From a virus, in the IMG/VR virus record IMGVR_UViG_3300042090_003235, positions 1-51,078 of that record: a stretch of 51,078 nucleotides of DNA; one strand, written 5' to 3'. The number at the start of each line of letters is the position of its first letter. Within the stretch, counting starts at the first letter, position 1. The notes under the pieces are model-generated. The model was not told the DNA's origin, searched no databases, and saw nothing but the letters and a program-made list of their open reading frames with translations. Positions 39,717 to 47,032 of the stretch are shown here, in pieces. Position numbers and translations under genes: made by a program.

Positions 39717-39784
39717 AGAAATTTACGTATATTCACATATTTTGCAACAGGATTTTTCCTGTCTATCGCGGGCTGGAAATTTCC
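39717..39784. promoter_or_regulatory. Immunity switch: operators and divergent promoters
   Basis: Between the divergent cro-like and CI-like genes lie two palindromes: ACAGGA-TTTT-TCCTGT (39747-39762) and GGAAATTTCC (39775-39784). A related half-type site AGAAATTT is at 39717-39724. On the minus strand TTGCAA and, 16 bases on, TAAATT give a plausible promoter for the cro-like operon. The GGA(A/T)TTTCC-like core is shared with 43337-43347 in front of the rightward operon, as expected for a single repressor. Confidence 0.7.
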
Positions 39785-39799
39785 CGATAATCCGGCGCC

Positions 39800-40264
39800 A
39801 TGAGAGAGCCGAAATCCGATATCGCCCGCCGCATCCTCGAAGGCGCGCACGATCTCAATCTAAGCGTCAGCCAGGTTTCGATCCGCGCCGGCAAGGGGAA
39901 GGACGGGCTGACCGACATCATGGACGGCACAACGGCCAATCCGCGCGCCGACACGATCAGGCGAATTGCCGACGCGCTCGGCGTCAATGTCGATTGGCTT
40001 GCATACGGGCTGGGGCCAAAGCGCGGGACTTCCGACCAGACCGAGCCTGACCTGTCCAGTCCCGGTCAGGATCCGTTCGAAATCGCTAGGCGCAGAGGCG
40101 TGAACCCGGAGATCTTGCGGCAGCTTTCCGCCATACTGACGGTGCTGCCGGAAGGTGACGAGGGTCTTCGCATGTCGTTGACGCTGCTCACCAAACTATC
40201 GGAAACGATCAAGGCCCGGCTAGTCGATAGCAAGTCGCGCCCGACCACGACATCAGGGCCATAG
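39800..40264 (+). CDS. CI-like phage repressor (XRE family)
   Basis: A 154-residue protein from ATG 39800. The N-terminal HTH is DIARRILEGAHDLNLSVSQV then SIRAGKGKDGLTDIMDGTTA and ADTIRRIADALGVNVDWLAY (about 7-70), typical of P22 C2/434-type repressors. The C-terminal part is short (LRQLSAILTVLPEGDEGLRM and a final helix) and lacks the Ser/Lys peptidase domain of LexA-type repressors, so induction is unlikely to be by RecA-stimulated self-cleavage. The 3' end overlaps a leftward frame (40066-40503) by 199 bases. Divergence from the cro-like gene and operators between them support the immunity role. Confidence 0.85.
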   Translation: MREPKSDIARRILEGAHDLNLSVSQVSIRAGKGKDGLTDIMDGTTANPRADTIRRIADALGVNVDWLAYGLGPKRGTSDQTEPDLSSPGQDPFEIARRRGVNPEILRQLSAILTVLPEGDEGLRMSLTLLTKLSETIKARLVDSKSRPTTTSGP

Positions 40265-40503
40265 AGCGCCGCCAGCTCGACATAGCGCCAGAACCGCGGC
40301 CGAACGCCCAGCAAGGAAATCCGTGCCTGCCCCGGCATCACGAGCCGGTCGCCGCGCCTGACGAACATCACCTCGAACCGCACCAGTTCGGCGAAGTTGT
40401 AGGACACCATCGTGAAGTCGGCCTGGGGGTCGATATGACCATGCAGTATCGCCCCGTCGAGATTGACGACGACAGGGTCAGGACGGCGTGCGGTTTCTGC
40501 CAT
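40066..40503 (-). CDS. Hypothetical protein converging on and overlapping the repressor gene
   Basis: A 145-residue frame starting at ATG 40503. The first 85 or so residues look like a real globular protein: VVVNLDGAILHGHIDPQADF, MVSYNFAELVRFEVMFVRRG, and RISLLGVRPRFWRYVELAALYG. The last third overlaps the repressor 3' end on the other strand, where its composition becomes Ser-rich (RRPSSPSGSTVS). Either the gene is real and overlaps, or a truncated gene has run into the repressor. It might influence repressor expression through converging transcription. No family recognised. Confidence 0.45.
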   Translation of the reverse strand: MAETARRPDPVVVNLDGAILHGHIDPQADFTMVSYNFAELVRFEVMFVRRGDRLVMPGQARISLLGVRPRFWRYVELAALYGPDVVVGRDLLSTSRALIVSDSLVSSVNDMRRPSSPSGSTVSMAESCRKISGFTPLRLAISNGS

Positions 40504-40699
40504 TATGCTACTCGTGGAACGTTATGGCTGGAGCTGGAGATCGTCGACGGTGGGGGTATCGGGCATGATGAGGCGATGAAGGTTACGCCCTTGGCTATTA
40601 TGGCGTGCATTTTCGGGATAAATCTGCCATCATCATCGCCTCATCCGTAGAGCATGTTTCCACAATTCGATTTTCCGCCGGGCCAAGGATGCAGTCGAA

Positions 40700-42178
40700 A
40701 TGAGGGTCGGATATCGCTTCGGGCCGTTTGAACTGTCGCTCACCGAACGGTTCGTGATGCGCGGCCGTCACCCGGTTCCGCTTAGCCCGAAGGAGTTCGC
40801 CGTCCTGGCGCTTCTCGTTCGGGAAAGCGGCGAAGTCGTCGAAACCGAGGATTTCATCCGCGACGCCTGGGCAGGCGCGCCGATCGAGGAAGGTAGCCTT
40901 CGCTCGTATATTAAGAATTTGCGTCAGGCGATCGGCGAGGATGTGATCCTGACAGTCCGCAAGACTGGCTACAGGCTCGTCCCGCAGGTCGAACGCGCCT
41001 ATACCGCCGCCGAGCAGCGCGCGGTCATGCTTGCCACGACTTTCCTCGAGGCAGAGGTGAAACGGCAGTCCATGCCCGACGCAGAATGGGATGAACTCTA
41101 TAAGCCGCTCATCGATGAAGTTCGCGCCTCGCTTGACTGGTCTTTAGCACATCCTACTCGCCGTCACATTGCCGTCGCCTTAGGCGGCACGACCGCGCGG
41201 TTGTTCGAGCGCCTGTCGCTTCTGCCGGAAGGGCGTACCTATTGTGATCGCGTGCTCGATCTGGTCTACGACCGCGACGCCGATAGCCTCGATGACGACG
41301 TCGATCGCACCGACGCCGCCCGCTTGTTCCAATATGCCGGCATACTCTGGCGCGAGGCAGACCGACCACGGTCGCTATCACTCTTCAAACGCGCCGCCAC
41401 TCTGTGCCGCGAGACCGGCGACACGCGCACGCTCGGCCAGGTGCTGACTCTTGTGGGCGGCGCGCATCTCTATCTCGGCAATTATGCCGATGCCGAACTT
41501 GCGCTCGGCGCGGGGGAGAAGATTCTGCGAACGAGCGACCAGACGAAGTGGCTATGGAACGCTCTTAATGATTCCGGTTATCTTGCGTCGCTGATGAACT
41601 TTCCTGAGAAGGCTCGCCGATACTTTGAACTGGCCCGCGACTTGGCGATAATGCTAAGAGATCCAATTCGCGAAGGCATAGTGATTCTAAACTTCGGTGA
41701 AATGGAGTTCCGCCACAATGCTATTGATCGAGCCATAGAGCGCATGAAAGAGGCAGTTTCGGTGCTTAGGCCGGCACCAGCGTCTTTTGCAGCGAGGCCG
41801 TTGGTTAATCTATCAACATACTATTGTATATCTGGTGATATTCGATCGGCAGCAAGCGCGGTCCGATCGGCCTTTCACACCTTCCGCCAGGAAGGTGGCT
41901 ATTGGCTCCGGCTCTGTCTTCAGCCGTGCGCCCTTATCGCATGTCATAACGGGTATCATGCTGATGCCGCCCGGTTGCTGGGGTTCGTAAATTCAGCCTA
42001 CTTACAGTTCGGAGAGGCATGGCAACTCGCTGAACGTCAGCTCCATGATATAGTCTTGCGCGCTCTCTCTGAGAACCTCACGCCAGAAAGCTTACGTATA
42101 TGGTCAGAAGAGGGTGCTCGCTGGAGTGAGGCTCAAGCGGTCAATTGCGCATCGACACTGTTCGTCTCGACCAATTAG
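40700..42178 (+). CDS. OmpR-type winged-helix / TPR regulator (cargo gene)
   Basis: A 492-residue protein. Residues 1-95 are an OmpR/PhoB-type winged helix: YRFGPFELSLTERFVMRGRH, LSPKEFAVLALLVRESGEVV, then GSLRSYIKNLRQAIGED and ILTVRKTGYRLVP. The rest is helical repeat, apparently TPR-like (ARLFQYAGILWREADRPRSL, LVGGAHLYLGNYADAELALG, ARRYFELARDLAIM). CadC/SARP-type regulators share this build; there is no membrane helix, so it should be cytoplasmic. It lies in the prophage between immunity and early genes, is transcribed rightward, and is followed after 28 bases by a proline-rich mini-protein. It is probably expressed in the lysogen and may act on the host. Confidence 0.85.
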   Translation: MRVGYRFGPFELSLTERFVMRGRHPVPLSPKEFAVLALLVRESGEVVETEDFIRDAWAGAPIEEGSLRSYIKNLRQAIGEDVILTVRKTGYRLVPQVERAYTAAEQRAVMLATTFLEAEVKRQSMPDAEWDELYKPLIDEVRASLDWSLAHPTRRHIAVALGGTTARLFERLSLLPEGRTYCDRVLDLVYDRDADSLDDDVDRTDAARLFQYAGILWREADRPRSLSLFKRAATLCRETGDTRTLGQVLTLVGGAHLYLGNYADAELALGAGEKILRTSDQTKWLWNALNDSGYLASLMNFPEKARRYFELARDLAIMLRDPIREGIVILNFGEMEFRHNAIDRAIERMKEAVSVLRPAPASFAARPLVNLSTYYCISGDIRSAASAVRSAFHTFRQEGGYWLRLCLQPCALIACHNGYHADAARLLGFVNSAYLQFGEAWQLAERQLHDIVLRALSENLTPESLRIWSEEGARWSEAQAVNCASTLFVSTN

Positions 42179-42206
42179 GTCACGGCAACACCATCGGAGA
42201 ATCTTC

Positions 42207-42428
42207 ATGCCAATTCTTCTGCCGCCTACTCAAGTAGATGTCCCTGCGGTCATTCGTATTGCTGCACATGAGCGTGCCGCGCATGTGCAGGTTCAGCATC
42301 CAATGACCCACTTGCCGAAGCAGGCGCCTGCCCCGGCGCCAAATTCCAGCAGCCAAGGGCCGACGTTCGTTGAACAGCCGCCGGCCCCAGTTCCGCCGCC
42401 GGTTCCAACCGCGCCGCCGAACAACTAA
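42207..42428 (+). CDS. Small proline-rich protein behind the wHTH-TPR regulator
   Basis: A 73-residue product with a good ribosome binding site (GGAGA seven bases before ATG 42207). It begins MPILLPPTQVDVPAVIRIA, has a His-rich middle (AHERAAHVQVQHPMTHLP) and ends in a disordered Pro/Ala tail (QPPAPVPPPVPTAPPNN). There is no signal peptide. The short distance to the regulator suggests one transcript. It might be a peptide ligand or effector of the TPR regulator, a scaffold for protein binding, or simply a non-conserved gene. I recognise no family. Confidence 0.6.
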   Translation: MPILLPPTQVDVPAVIRIAAHERAAHVQVQHPMTHLPKQAPAPAPNSSSQGPTFVEQPPAPVPPPVPTAPPNN

Positions 42429-42475
42429 CGATCGGGAGCGGTGCTGCCAGCAATGGCCCTGACGGCGCCGCTTCA

Positions 42476-43183
42476 TCATCGCATTATGGGATTAGTATTT
42501 CCGGCGGAGTATACGCCGCCTTGTACGGCTTCAACTGTCAAGCAGGGTTGATCGGTTGCCACTCCGAATACCTTCGTATTACATGTCGGCTTGGCCCAAA
42601 TGGTAGCAACACAGAACGTGGTCTGAGCTTCGCATTGCAGCAGAATCTTGCGCGTTGCGCGACTGAGGCTACCGACGTCCAGATCTATTTGCTGACCTCC
42701 CATTTCCGAGTTCGTAAAAATTGTCATCTCGCCGAGGCTGAGCATGTAGCCGGAGACAATGAACTTCTCCGACCCTGACATCGTCTTGAAGTCCAAAATA
42801 ATGTCGTCAATGCCGACTTTCTCATAACCCTGCGCGGCATAACCAGCCGACTCCTGTGCGAACCGCGCTTTCTCCTGTTCTTCCGCCAAGTTGGCCTTTC
42901 TCAGATTCTCCGCCGCTTGTTGCGCCTGTGCTTCCTGCTGCTTCCGCACCGCTTCGGTAGCCTGGCGTGCCGCGAGTTCGGCCGGGTCAACTGGCCGCTG
43001 CGCCAAAACCCAAGCCCCAGGACATTGGATGACCTCTGGATAAAACGACCGCAATGCCGGGCAGTACCGTTCCAGATGTGGCGCTCCGCCGTCGCTCCCA
43101 TCCTGTGATTGCGCGCTGGTTCCGTGGCAAAGAGCCACGATCGCCGAAAAAGCCGCTAGGACGGCTAGGTTGGACTTTGTCAT
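42476..43183 (-). CDS. Secreted coiled-coil protein (cargo gene)
   Basis: A 235-residue protein with a clear signal peptide (TKSNLAVLAAFSAIVALCHG, cleavage likely near TSA-Q). The mature part has a Cys-containing N-terminal section (YCPALRSFYPEVIQCPG), then a Gln/Ala/Glu-rich coiled coil at about 75-110 (ARQATEAVRKQQEAQAQQAA). A beta-rich C-terminal domain carries three or four Cys (KILLQCEAQTTFCVATIW, CNTKVFGVATDQPC) that could form disulfides. It should be periplasmic or exported. The family is not recognised. It is transcribed leftward and converges on the proline-rich gene, so it has its own promoter and fits a lysogenic conversion gene. Confidence 0.75.
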   Translation of the reverse strand: MTKSNLAVLAAFSAIVALCHGTSAQSQDGSDGGAPHLERYCPALRSFYPEVIQCPGAWVLAQRPVDPAELAARQATEAVRKQQEAQAQQAAENLRKANLAEEQEKARFAQESAGYAAQGYEKVGIDDIILDFKTMSGSEKFIVSGYMLSLGEMTIFTNSEMGGQQIDLDVGSLSRATRKILLQCEAQTTFCVATIWAKPTCNTKVFGVATDQPCLTVEAVQGGVYSAGNTNPIMR

Positions 43184-43305
43184 GGTTCACCCGCGAAATT
43201 CGAATGTTCGATTGATATGTAGCAACTCTGCCGCGTGGACGCTAGCCGATCGGTGGCCAAAACAACACTGAGGGAGTTGGGCAGCCCCTCGCTGCGCTGA
43301 GATTT

Positions 43306-43358
43306 ATGGATAAATCTCTATTTTCCATATTGACTAAGGATTTTTCCCTATTTAAGCT
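43306..43358 (+). promoter_or_regulatory. Promoter and operators of the rightward early operon
   Basis: TTGACT (43330-43335) and TAAGCT (43353-43358) are 17 bases apart. Between them lies AGGATTTTTCC (43337-43347), identical to the core of the immunity operator at 39749-39759. Just upstream an imperfect palindrome, ATGGATAAAT-CTC-TATTTTCCAT (43306-43328), may be a second operator. Repressor binding between the two hexamers would block this promoter in the lysogen. Confidence 0.65.
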
Positions 43359-43403
43359 TCGCTCCAGTGGTCGATTTCGACCGGTCCGATCTGGAGCGAG
43401 CCC

Positions 43404-43610
43404 GTGCACGAACCGACGCAACAGCCGCACAGCATTGCCGCACGCATCGCCGACGCAATGTTCGGCCGCTACATGCAGGGCGAGGCGCCGACGCGCGCCT
43501 ACCTCCTCGATCGAGGCTTCGAGCCACGCGAGCTTGACCAGCACGGCGACGCGGCCCGCGCGCTCGTCTCCCGCAGCTTGCGCGACCGCGGTATCGAGGC
43601 CGACGCGTGA
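43404..43610 (+). CDS. Small early protein, function unknown
   Basis: A 68-residue protein starting with GTG 43404, with GGAG eight bases upstream. It is the first gene after the repressed early promoter. The product is helical: HSIAARIADAMFGRYMQGEA, then RAYLLDRGFEPRELDQHGDA and ARALVSRSLRDRGIE. This could be a small DNA-binding or regulatory protein. Stop and next start overlap (TGATG). No family recognised. Confidence 0.7.
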   Translation: MHEPTQQPHSIAARIADAMFGRYMQGEAPTRAYLLDRGFEPRELDQHGDAARALVSRSLRDRGIEADA

Positions 43611-43846
43611 TGCCGGGCCACGCCTCGCTCGACCCCGTCGCGGCCAGCCTTGCCGCCAATCTGAACGCGGCCAGACGCGCCAGAAATTCCCATAACCCGC
43701 AAGCCGCCTATTCCCCGGCCCTGATGCTGGGCGCCATCGCGCGGCACGGCACGCGCCGGTCCGAAGTCATCCGCGCCGGCGCCGAGCTGCGCCGCCTGGC
43801 CGCGTGCTTCGGCGACGCGCTGCCGGCGATTGCGCGGGAGGCCTGA
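43610..43846 (+). CDS. Small early protein, function unknown
   Basis: A 78-residue protein from ATG 43610, overlapping the previous stop by one base. A GTG one codon earlier is an alternative start. It is helical and Ala-rich: LDPVAASLAANLNAARRARN then ALMLGAIARHGTRRSEVIRA and GAELRRLAACFGDALPA. Possibly a small HTH (HGTRRSEVIRAGAELRRLA), but not a recognised family. It is part of the tightly packed rightward operon. Confidence 0.65.
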   Translation: MPGHASLDPVAASLAANLNAARRARNSHNPQAAYSPALMLGAIARHGTRRSEVIRAGAELRRLAACFGDALPAIAREA

Positions 43847-43849
43847 CCA

Positions 43850-44047
43850 ATGAAGCGGCCGGCGGCGAAGAAGACAAGGCGGGACGAATGGGTCGTGCGC
43901 ACCTCGCGCGACACTGCGATCGGCCGGGTCGTGCGCTACGGCACCGAGCAATTCCAGGCCGTGCCCTTCGACGGGCGGACCAGCATGCACCGCACGAAGC
44001 GCGACGCCGTCAGCGCCGTCTTTGCCAGCCTGCGGGCCGCGTCGTGA
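43850..44047 (+). CDS. Small basic early protein
   Basis: A 65-residue, strongly basic protein from ATG 43850 with GGGAGG nine bases upstream. The sequence KRPAAKKTRRDEWVVRTSRD then AIGRVVRYGTEQFQAVPFDG and an Arg/Thr-rich helix suggests a short beta hairpin followed by a helix. A nucleic-acid-binding role is possible. The stop overlaps the next GTG start (GTGA). Confidence 0.65.
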   Translation: MKRPAAKKTRRDEWVVRTSRDTAIGRVVRYGTEQFQAVPFDGRTSMHRTKRDAVSAVFASLRAAS

Positions 44048-44652
44048 TCGGCGCCGTGGCCTTCGCCGCCCCGGCCACCGCCCTGGAACCGGCACCGCGC
44101 ATCTGCCGCGTGCCGACCTGGTCGGGGCGGCGGATCAATCTGGCCGATCCCGATCCCGCCGATATAGACCCGTTCGATATCGCCGAGCATTTGTCCAAGC
44201 TCTGCCGGCGCCAGGGCACGGTGCAGAAATTCTATAGCGAGGCGCAGCACGCCGTGATCGTGGCCCGCGCCTGCCCGCCGGAATGGCAGGCCTGGGCGCT
44301 GCTCTATGGCGCCAACGCCTATCTGCTCGGCCGGCAATTGGCCGTACTGCGCATGCTTCTCGAAGATCTGGGCGTGCCGCCAGCGATGAGCGTGCTCGAA
44401 CAGCGCGTCGATACCGCGATTCACGCGCGCTTCGGCCTGGCATATCCGCCGCCCGAGGCGTGCCGCGCCGCCGTGACGGCCGCCGCACACCGGGCGGCGT
44501 CGACCGAGGCGCGCGACCTGATGCCGGCGCATCGCGGCAACCACGGCCCGGCCCTGCCGCGCCGCATCATCCCCTTAGCCCCCGCGCCGGCCGCCGAGCT
44601 TTGGCTCGACGAATGCCGCCGGCTCTTTCCCGGCATCCATGTCCGGCTTTGA
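44044..44652 (+). CDS. HD-domain protein with lost catalytic residues (pseudoenzyme)
   Basis: About 202 residues from GTG 44044, coupled to the previous gene. The frame matches phage YfbR-like HD phosphohydrolases. An N-terminal CRVPTWSGRRINLADPDPAD precedes DIAEHLSKLCRRQGTVQKFY and SEAQHAVIVARA, then the central helix, and a fGL-type motif (IHARFGLAYPPPEACRAAV) with TEARDLMPAH follows. The active family has a LLHDAxEAYLGD motif; here the equivalent reads LLYGANAYLLG, with the HD pair and the acidic metal ligands replaced. The later conserved Asp is also missing. Metal-dependent hydrolysis should therefore be lost, while the fold and the SxAQH segment remain. It may act as a binding protein. 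Confidence 0.75.
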   Translation: MIGAVAFAAPATALEPAPRICRVPTWSGRRINLADPDPADIDPFDIAEHLSKLCRRQGTVQKFYSEAQHAVIVARACPPEWQAWALLYGANAYLLGRQLAVLRMLLEDLGVPPAMSVLEQRVDTAIHARFGLAYPPPEACRAAVTAAAHRAASTEARDLMPAHRGNHGPALPRRIIPLAPAPAAELWLDECRRLFPGIHVRL

Positions 44653-44680
44653 CCGGCGCTTGATCAAGGAGTCATCGCAC

Positions 44681-45034
44681 ATGCTTGCGCTTGCCGACGA
44701 AACCCCTGCCCGCCCGCGCCGGCCGGGCATTACCTTGCCGCCCGGTGTCGCCGCGCTGCCGATCGTCGCCTGCGCCGAGATCACCTGCGGGCGCAGCTTC
44801 CAGGCGCGCACGACCGACCAGAAATTCTGCTGCCCGTCGTGCAAATCGAAGCACCACCAGCGCCGCCGCACGCGCGAAGCCGCCGCTTACGAGGCGCTGA
44901 TCGCGTTCGCCGATCGCAAGAAACGCGGCATCGGCATGACCGATCTATCGCGCCTGGTCCGCTCCTGGACCGAGGAAGACGAGGCGCTGAAGCGGAAGGC
45001 CGCCGAGCGGCGCGCAGCCAAGGGCATCGCGTGA
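44681..45034 (+). CDS. Small zinc-ribbon protein
   Basis: ATG 44681 is preferred because AAGGAG lies nine bases upstream; an ATG at 44639 would overlap the previous gene. The 117-residue protein has a Cys-rich middle, CAEITCGRSFQARTTDQKFC followed by CPSC and KSKHHQRRR, in the arrangement of a zinc ribbon. A helical charged C-terminus follows (LSRLVRSWTEEDEALKRKA). DNA or RNA binding is plausible. Similar small zinc proteins occur in many phage early operons. The stop overlaps the next ATG. Confidence 0.75.
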   Translation: MLALADETPARPRRPGITLPPGVAALPIVACAEITCGRSFQARTTDQKFCCPSCKSKHHQRRRTREAAAYEALIAFADRKKRGIGMTDLSRLVRSWTEEDEALKRKAAERRAAKGIA

Positions 45035-45453
45035 TGTCTGCCGCCCCCGATCTCACCCGCAACGCCGGAGCGCTTGCCATGCCCGATCCCGCCGACAATT
45101 CGCCCGATACTATCCGCAGTTTCGTTCAACTCCTCGCCGCGCTGGAAGACGGCACGCTCTTGGCCGAGCTCAGCCAGGAGCAAAGCGAGATCGTGGCCGC
45201 GCTCAACAACCATCGGGCCGAGTATGGTGGCAAGCCTAAGGCCACTATCGCCCTCAGCTTCGAGTTCACGCTCGACGGGCAGACGATCCAGGTCCGCGTC
45301 AAGCACGATCTGAAGCTGCCGAAGGGCGAGCGCAGCTCGACCGTGCTCTGGACGACGCCGGACAACAACCTCTGCCGCGACAATCCCAAGCAGCAGCGGC
45401 TTCCCTTCGGCGTGCCCGTGGCGGGCGCGCCGCAATCCGGCCGGTCGGTCTGA
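45034..45453 (+). CDS. Phage protein of unknown function before DUF2303 gene
   Basis: A 139-residue protein with the TGATG overlap to the gene upstream. The N-terminal half is helical (IRSFVQLLAALEDGTLLAEL, SQEQSEIVAALNNHRAEYG). A beta-rich part (KATIALSFEFTLDGQTIQVR, KHDLKLPKGERSSTVLWTTP) and a final RDNPKQQRLPFGVPV segment follow. Proteins with this layout commonly precede DUF2303 genes in Alphaproteobacteria phages, so they may act as a pair. The biochemical role is unknown. Confidence 0.75.
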   Translation: MSAAPDLTRNAGALAMPDPADNSPDTIRSFVQLLAALEDGTLLAELSQEQSEIVAALNNHRAEYGGKPKATIALSFEFTLDGQTIQVRVKHDLKLPKGERSSTVLWTTPDNNLCRDNPKQQRLPFGVPVAGAPQSGRSV

Positions 45454-45486
45454 CGCGGCCAAACTTCCACCTGAAAGGATAAGTCC

Positions 45487-46476
45487 ATGGCCGAGAAAAC
45501 TCCGCCTGCGCCGCAGCCGCCGACCTTGCCGACGATCGCCGCCGGCGTCCTGCCCGAAATGCAGGAGCTGATCACCCGCTATTTCGAGCCGCGCGTCGTC
45601 GCGCTGACCTTGCCCAATCAGCGCGAAGGAGCGGTGATCGTCACGCCGGAAGGCATGAATCTCAGGAAGCTCGACGACTACGTCACCGATCTCAGCGAGC
45701 GGCCGAAGCGCCGCATCGGCACAGCGACCTTCGTCGAGCTGGACTCCTTCATCGGCCATGTGAACCGGTTCAAGGATCAGGATAGCGCTGTGTTCGTCAG
45801 CCGTGACCGGGCACAGCCCAGCGCCGTCTGCCTCTTGGACTATCACCGGGCCGGGGCCGAAGGCTTGCCACGCTTTGGCACGCATCGCTCGGTCTACAAG
45901 CCGCCTCTGAGCGATGAATGGAAGGCGTGGTCGCTCTATGACGGCAAGACGCTGGATCAGGACGAGTTCGCTGCGTTTCTGGAGGACCGCATCCTTGACG
46001 TGCGCGCCCAAACGCTTCCAACCGACCAGTCATTGATCGGCGATTTGAGCGAGGCCGATCGCCGCTTCCTGGACTTGGCCGCCCTGCTGCAGGGCACCTG
46101 GGCGACGCCGCATCAGCTCGTCACCTTGTCGCGCGGGCTGAAGACGACGGTCGTCGAGGAGATCCATGAAACCGTGTCGCTGTCCGACAGCCAAGGGTCG
46201 AACGTCTTCACGCGCGAAATCCGTGGCGCCGACGGAAAGAGCAAGATCGCCGTCCCGAACCTATTCATGATCTGCGTTCCCGTGTTCCGCCAAGGCCAGT
46301 GGTACAACGTGGCCGTACAGCTCCGCTATCGCCCGATGCCCGGCGGCAAGGGCGTGAAGTGGCGGTATGACCTCTATCGTACCGACGCCGTGTTCGATCA
46401 TGTCATTACCGACATGATGACCAAGATCCTCGAACAGACGAGCCTCGATATCTTCGTGGGATCTCCCGAGCAGTGA
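45487..46476 (+). CDS. DUF2303 family phage protein
   Basis: A 329-residue DUF2303 protein, starting at an ATG with AAAGGA upstream. Landmarks are REGAVIVTPEGMNLRKLDDY near residue 50, ATFVELDSFIGHVNRFKDQD, CLLDYHRAGAEGLPRFGTHR, the WKAWSLYDGKTLDQDEFAAF block, and a C-terminal beta-rich part (VPVFRQGQWYNVAVQLRYRP). The family is widespread in tailed phages and sits in early or recombination regions; I know no established function. It is part of the rightward early operon, preceded by a partner-like gene. Confidence 0.9.
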   Translation: MAEKTPPAPQPPTLPTIAAGVLPEMQELITRYFEPRVVALTLPNQREGAVIVTPEGMNLRKLDDYVTDLSERPKRRIGTATFVELDSFIGHVNRFKDQDSAVFVSRDRAQPSAVCLLDYHRAGAEGLPRFGTHRSVYKPPLSDEWKAWSLYDGKTLDQDEFAAFLEDRILDVRAQTLPTDQSLIGDLSEADRRFLDLAALLQGTWATPHQLVTLSRGLKTTVVEEIHETVSLSDSQGSNVFTREIRGADGKSKIAVPNLFMICVPVFRQGQWYNVAVQLRYRPMPGGKGVKWRYDLYRTDAVFDHVITDMMTKILEQTSLDIFVGSPEQ

Positions 46477-46529
46477 CGATTATTGGCGCCCGGTGCGATC
46501 CGGGCGCCGCTTCCTTGGAAGGCACCCCC

Positions 46530-47024
46530 ATGGGCGACGAACAGAGGCTGCACCAAGCCGCAGCGGACAGACCGAGCTTGTCCGACGATGTAAAGACGCT
46601 GATCCAGCGCCACGCCTTTGCCGGCGGCGTCTTGGTGGCCTTCGATGTCGATGCAGAGACCGGCAGCGTCACGATCGTCGCCGGATCCTCCCGTGCGACC
46701 TTTCTGCCGCACATGCAGGATCTGGCCGAGAAGATCGGTGTGCGGATCCAGAACGGCGAATTCGACCCCGATCCGCCGAACCAGCTGCCCAAGACGCCCG
46801 CGGACTACGCAGCCGCTTGGATGACCCGACTCTATGCCGACGCCAGGGTCGCGGGCATCGACAGGCCGCGCTTGACGATGATCGTCGCCTCGATGCTCGG
46901 CACCATGATCGGCACGCATTTCCGCCCGGCCGATCGCTCGCGCATCGTCCAGGATTCGGCCGCCGTCATGTCAAGCGCCTGCCGCGCCGCCGGCGGCGCG
47001 TCTCCTAACCGGCACTGGCACTGA
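46530..47024 (+). CDS. Hypothetical protein of the early operon
   Basis: A 164-residue protein from ATG 46530, which has GGAAGG upstream. The frame is open further upstream but without a good site. Features are DDVKTLIQRHAFAGGVLVAF, a strand pair VDAETGSVTIVAGSSRATFL, and a helical C-terminus with TPADYAAAWMTRLYADARVA and SMLGTMIGTHFRPADRSRIV. I recognise no family. Another open frame (46493-47008) overlaps but is Arg-rich and looks like a shadow. Confidence 0.65.
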   Translation: MGDEQRLHQAAADRPSLSDDVKTLIQRHAFAGGVLVAFDVDAETGSVTIVAGSSRATFLPHMQDLAEKIGVRIQNGEFDPDPPNQLPKTPADYAAAWMTRLYADARVAGIDRPRLTMIVASMLGTMIGTHFRPADRSRIVQDSAAVMSSACRAAGGASPNRHWH

Positions 47025-47032
47025 GGCGCGCC

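Noticed and set aside
46493-47008. Alternative 171-codon plus-strand frame
   Set aside because: Arg/Asp-rich composition without structure; the frame starting at 46530 has a ribosome binding site and a balanced composition.
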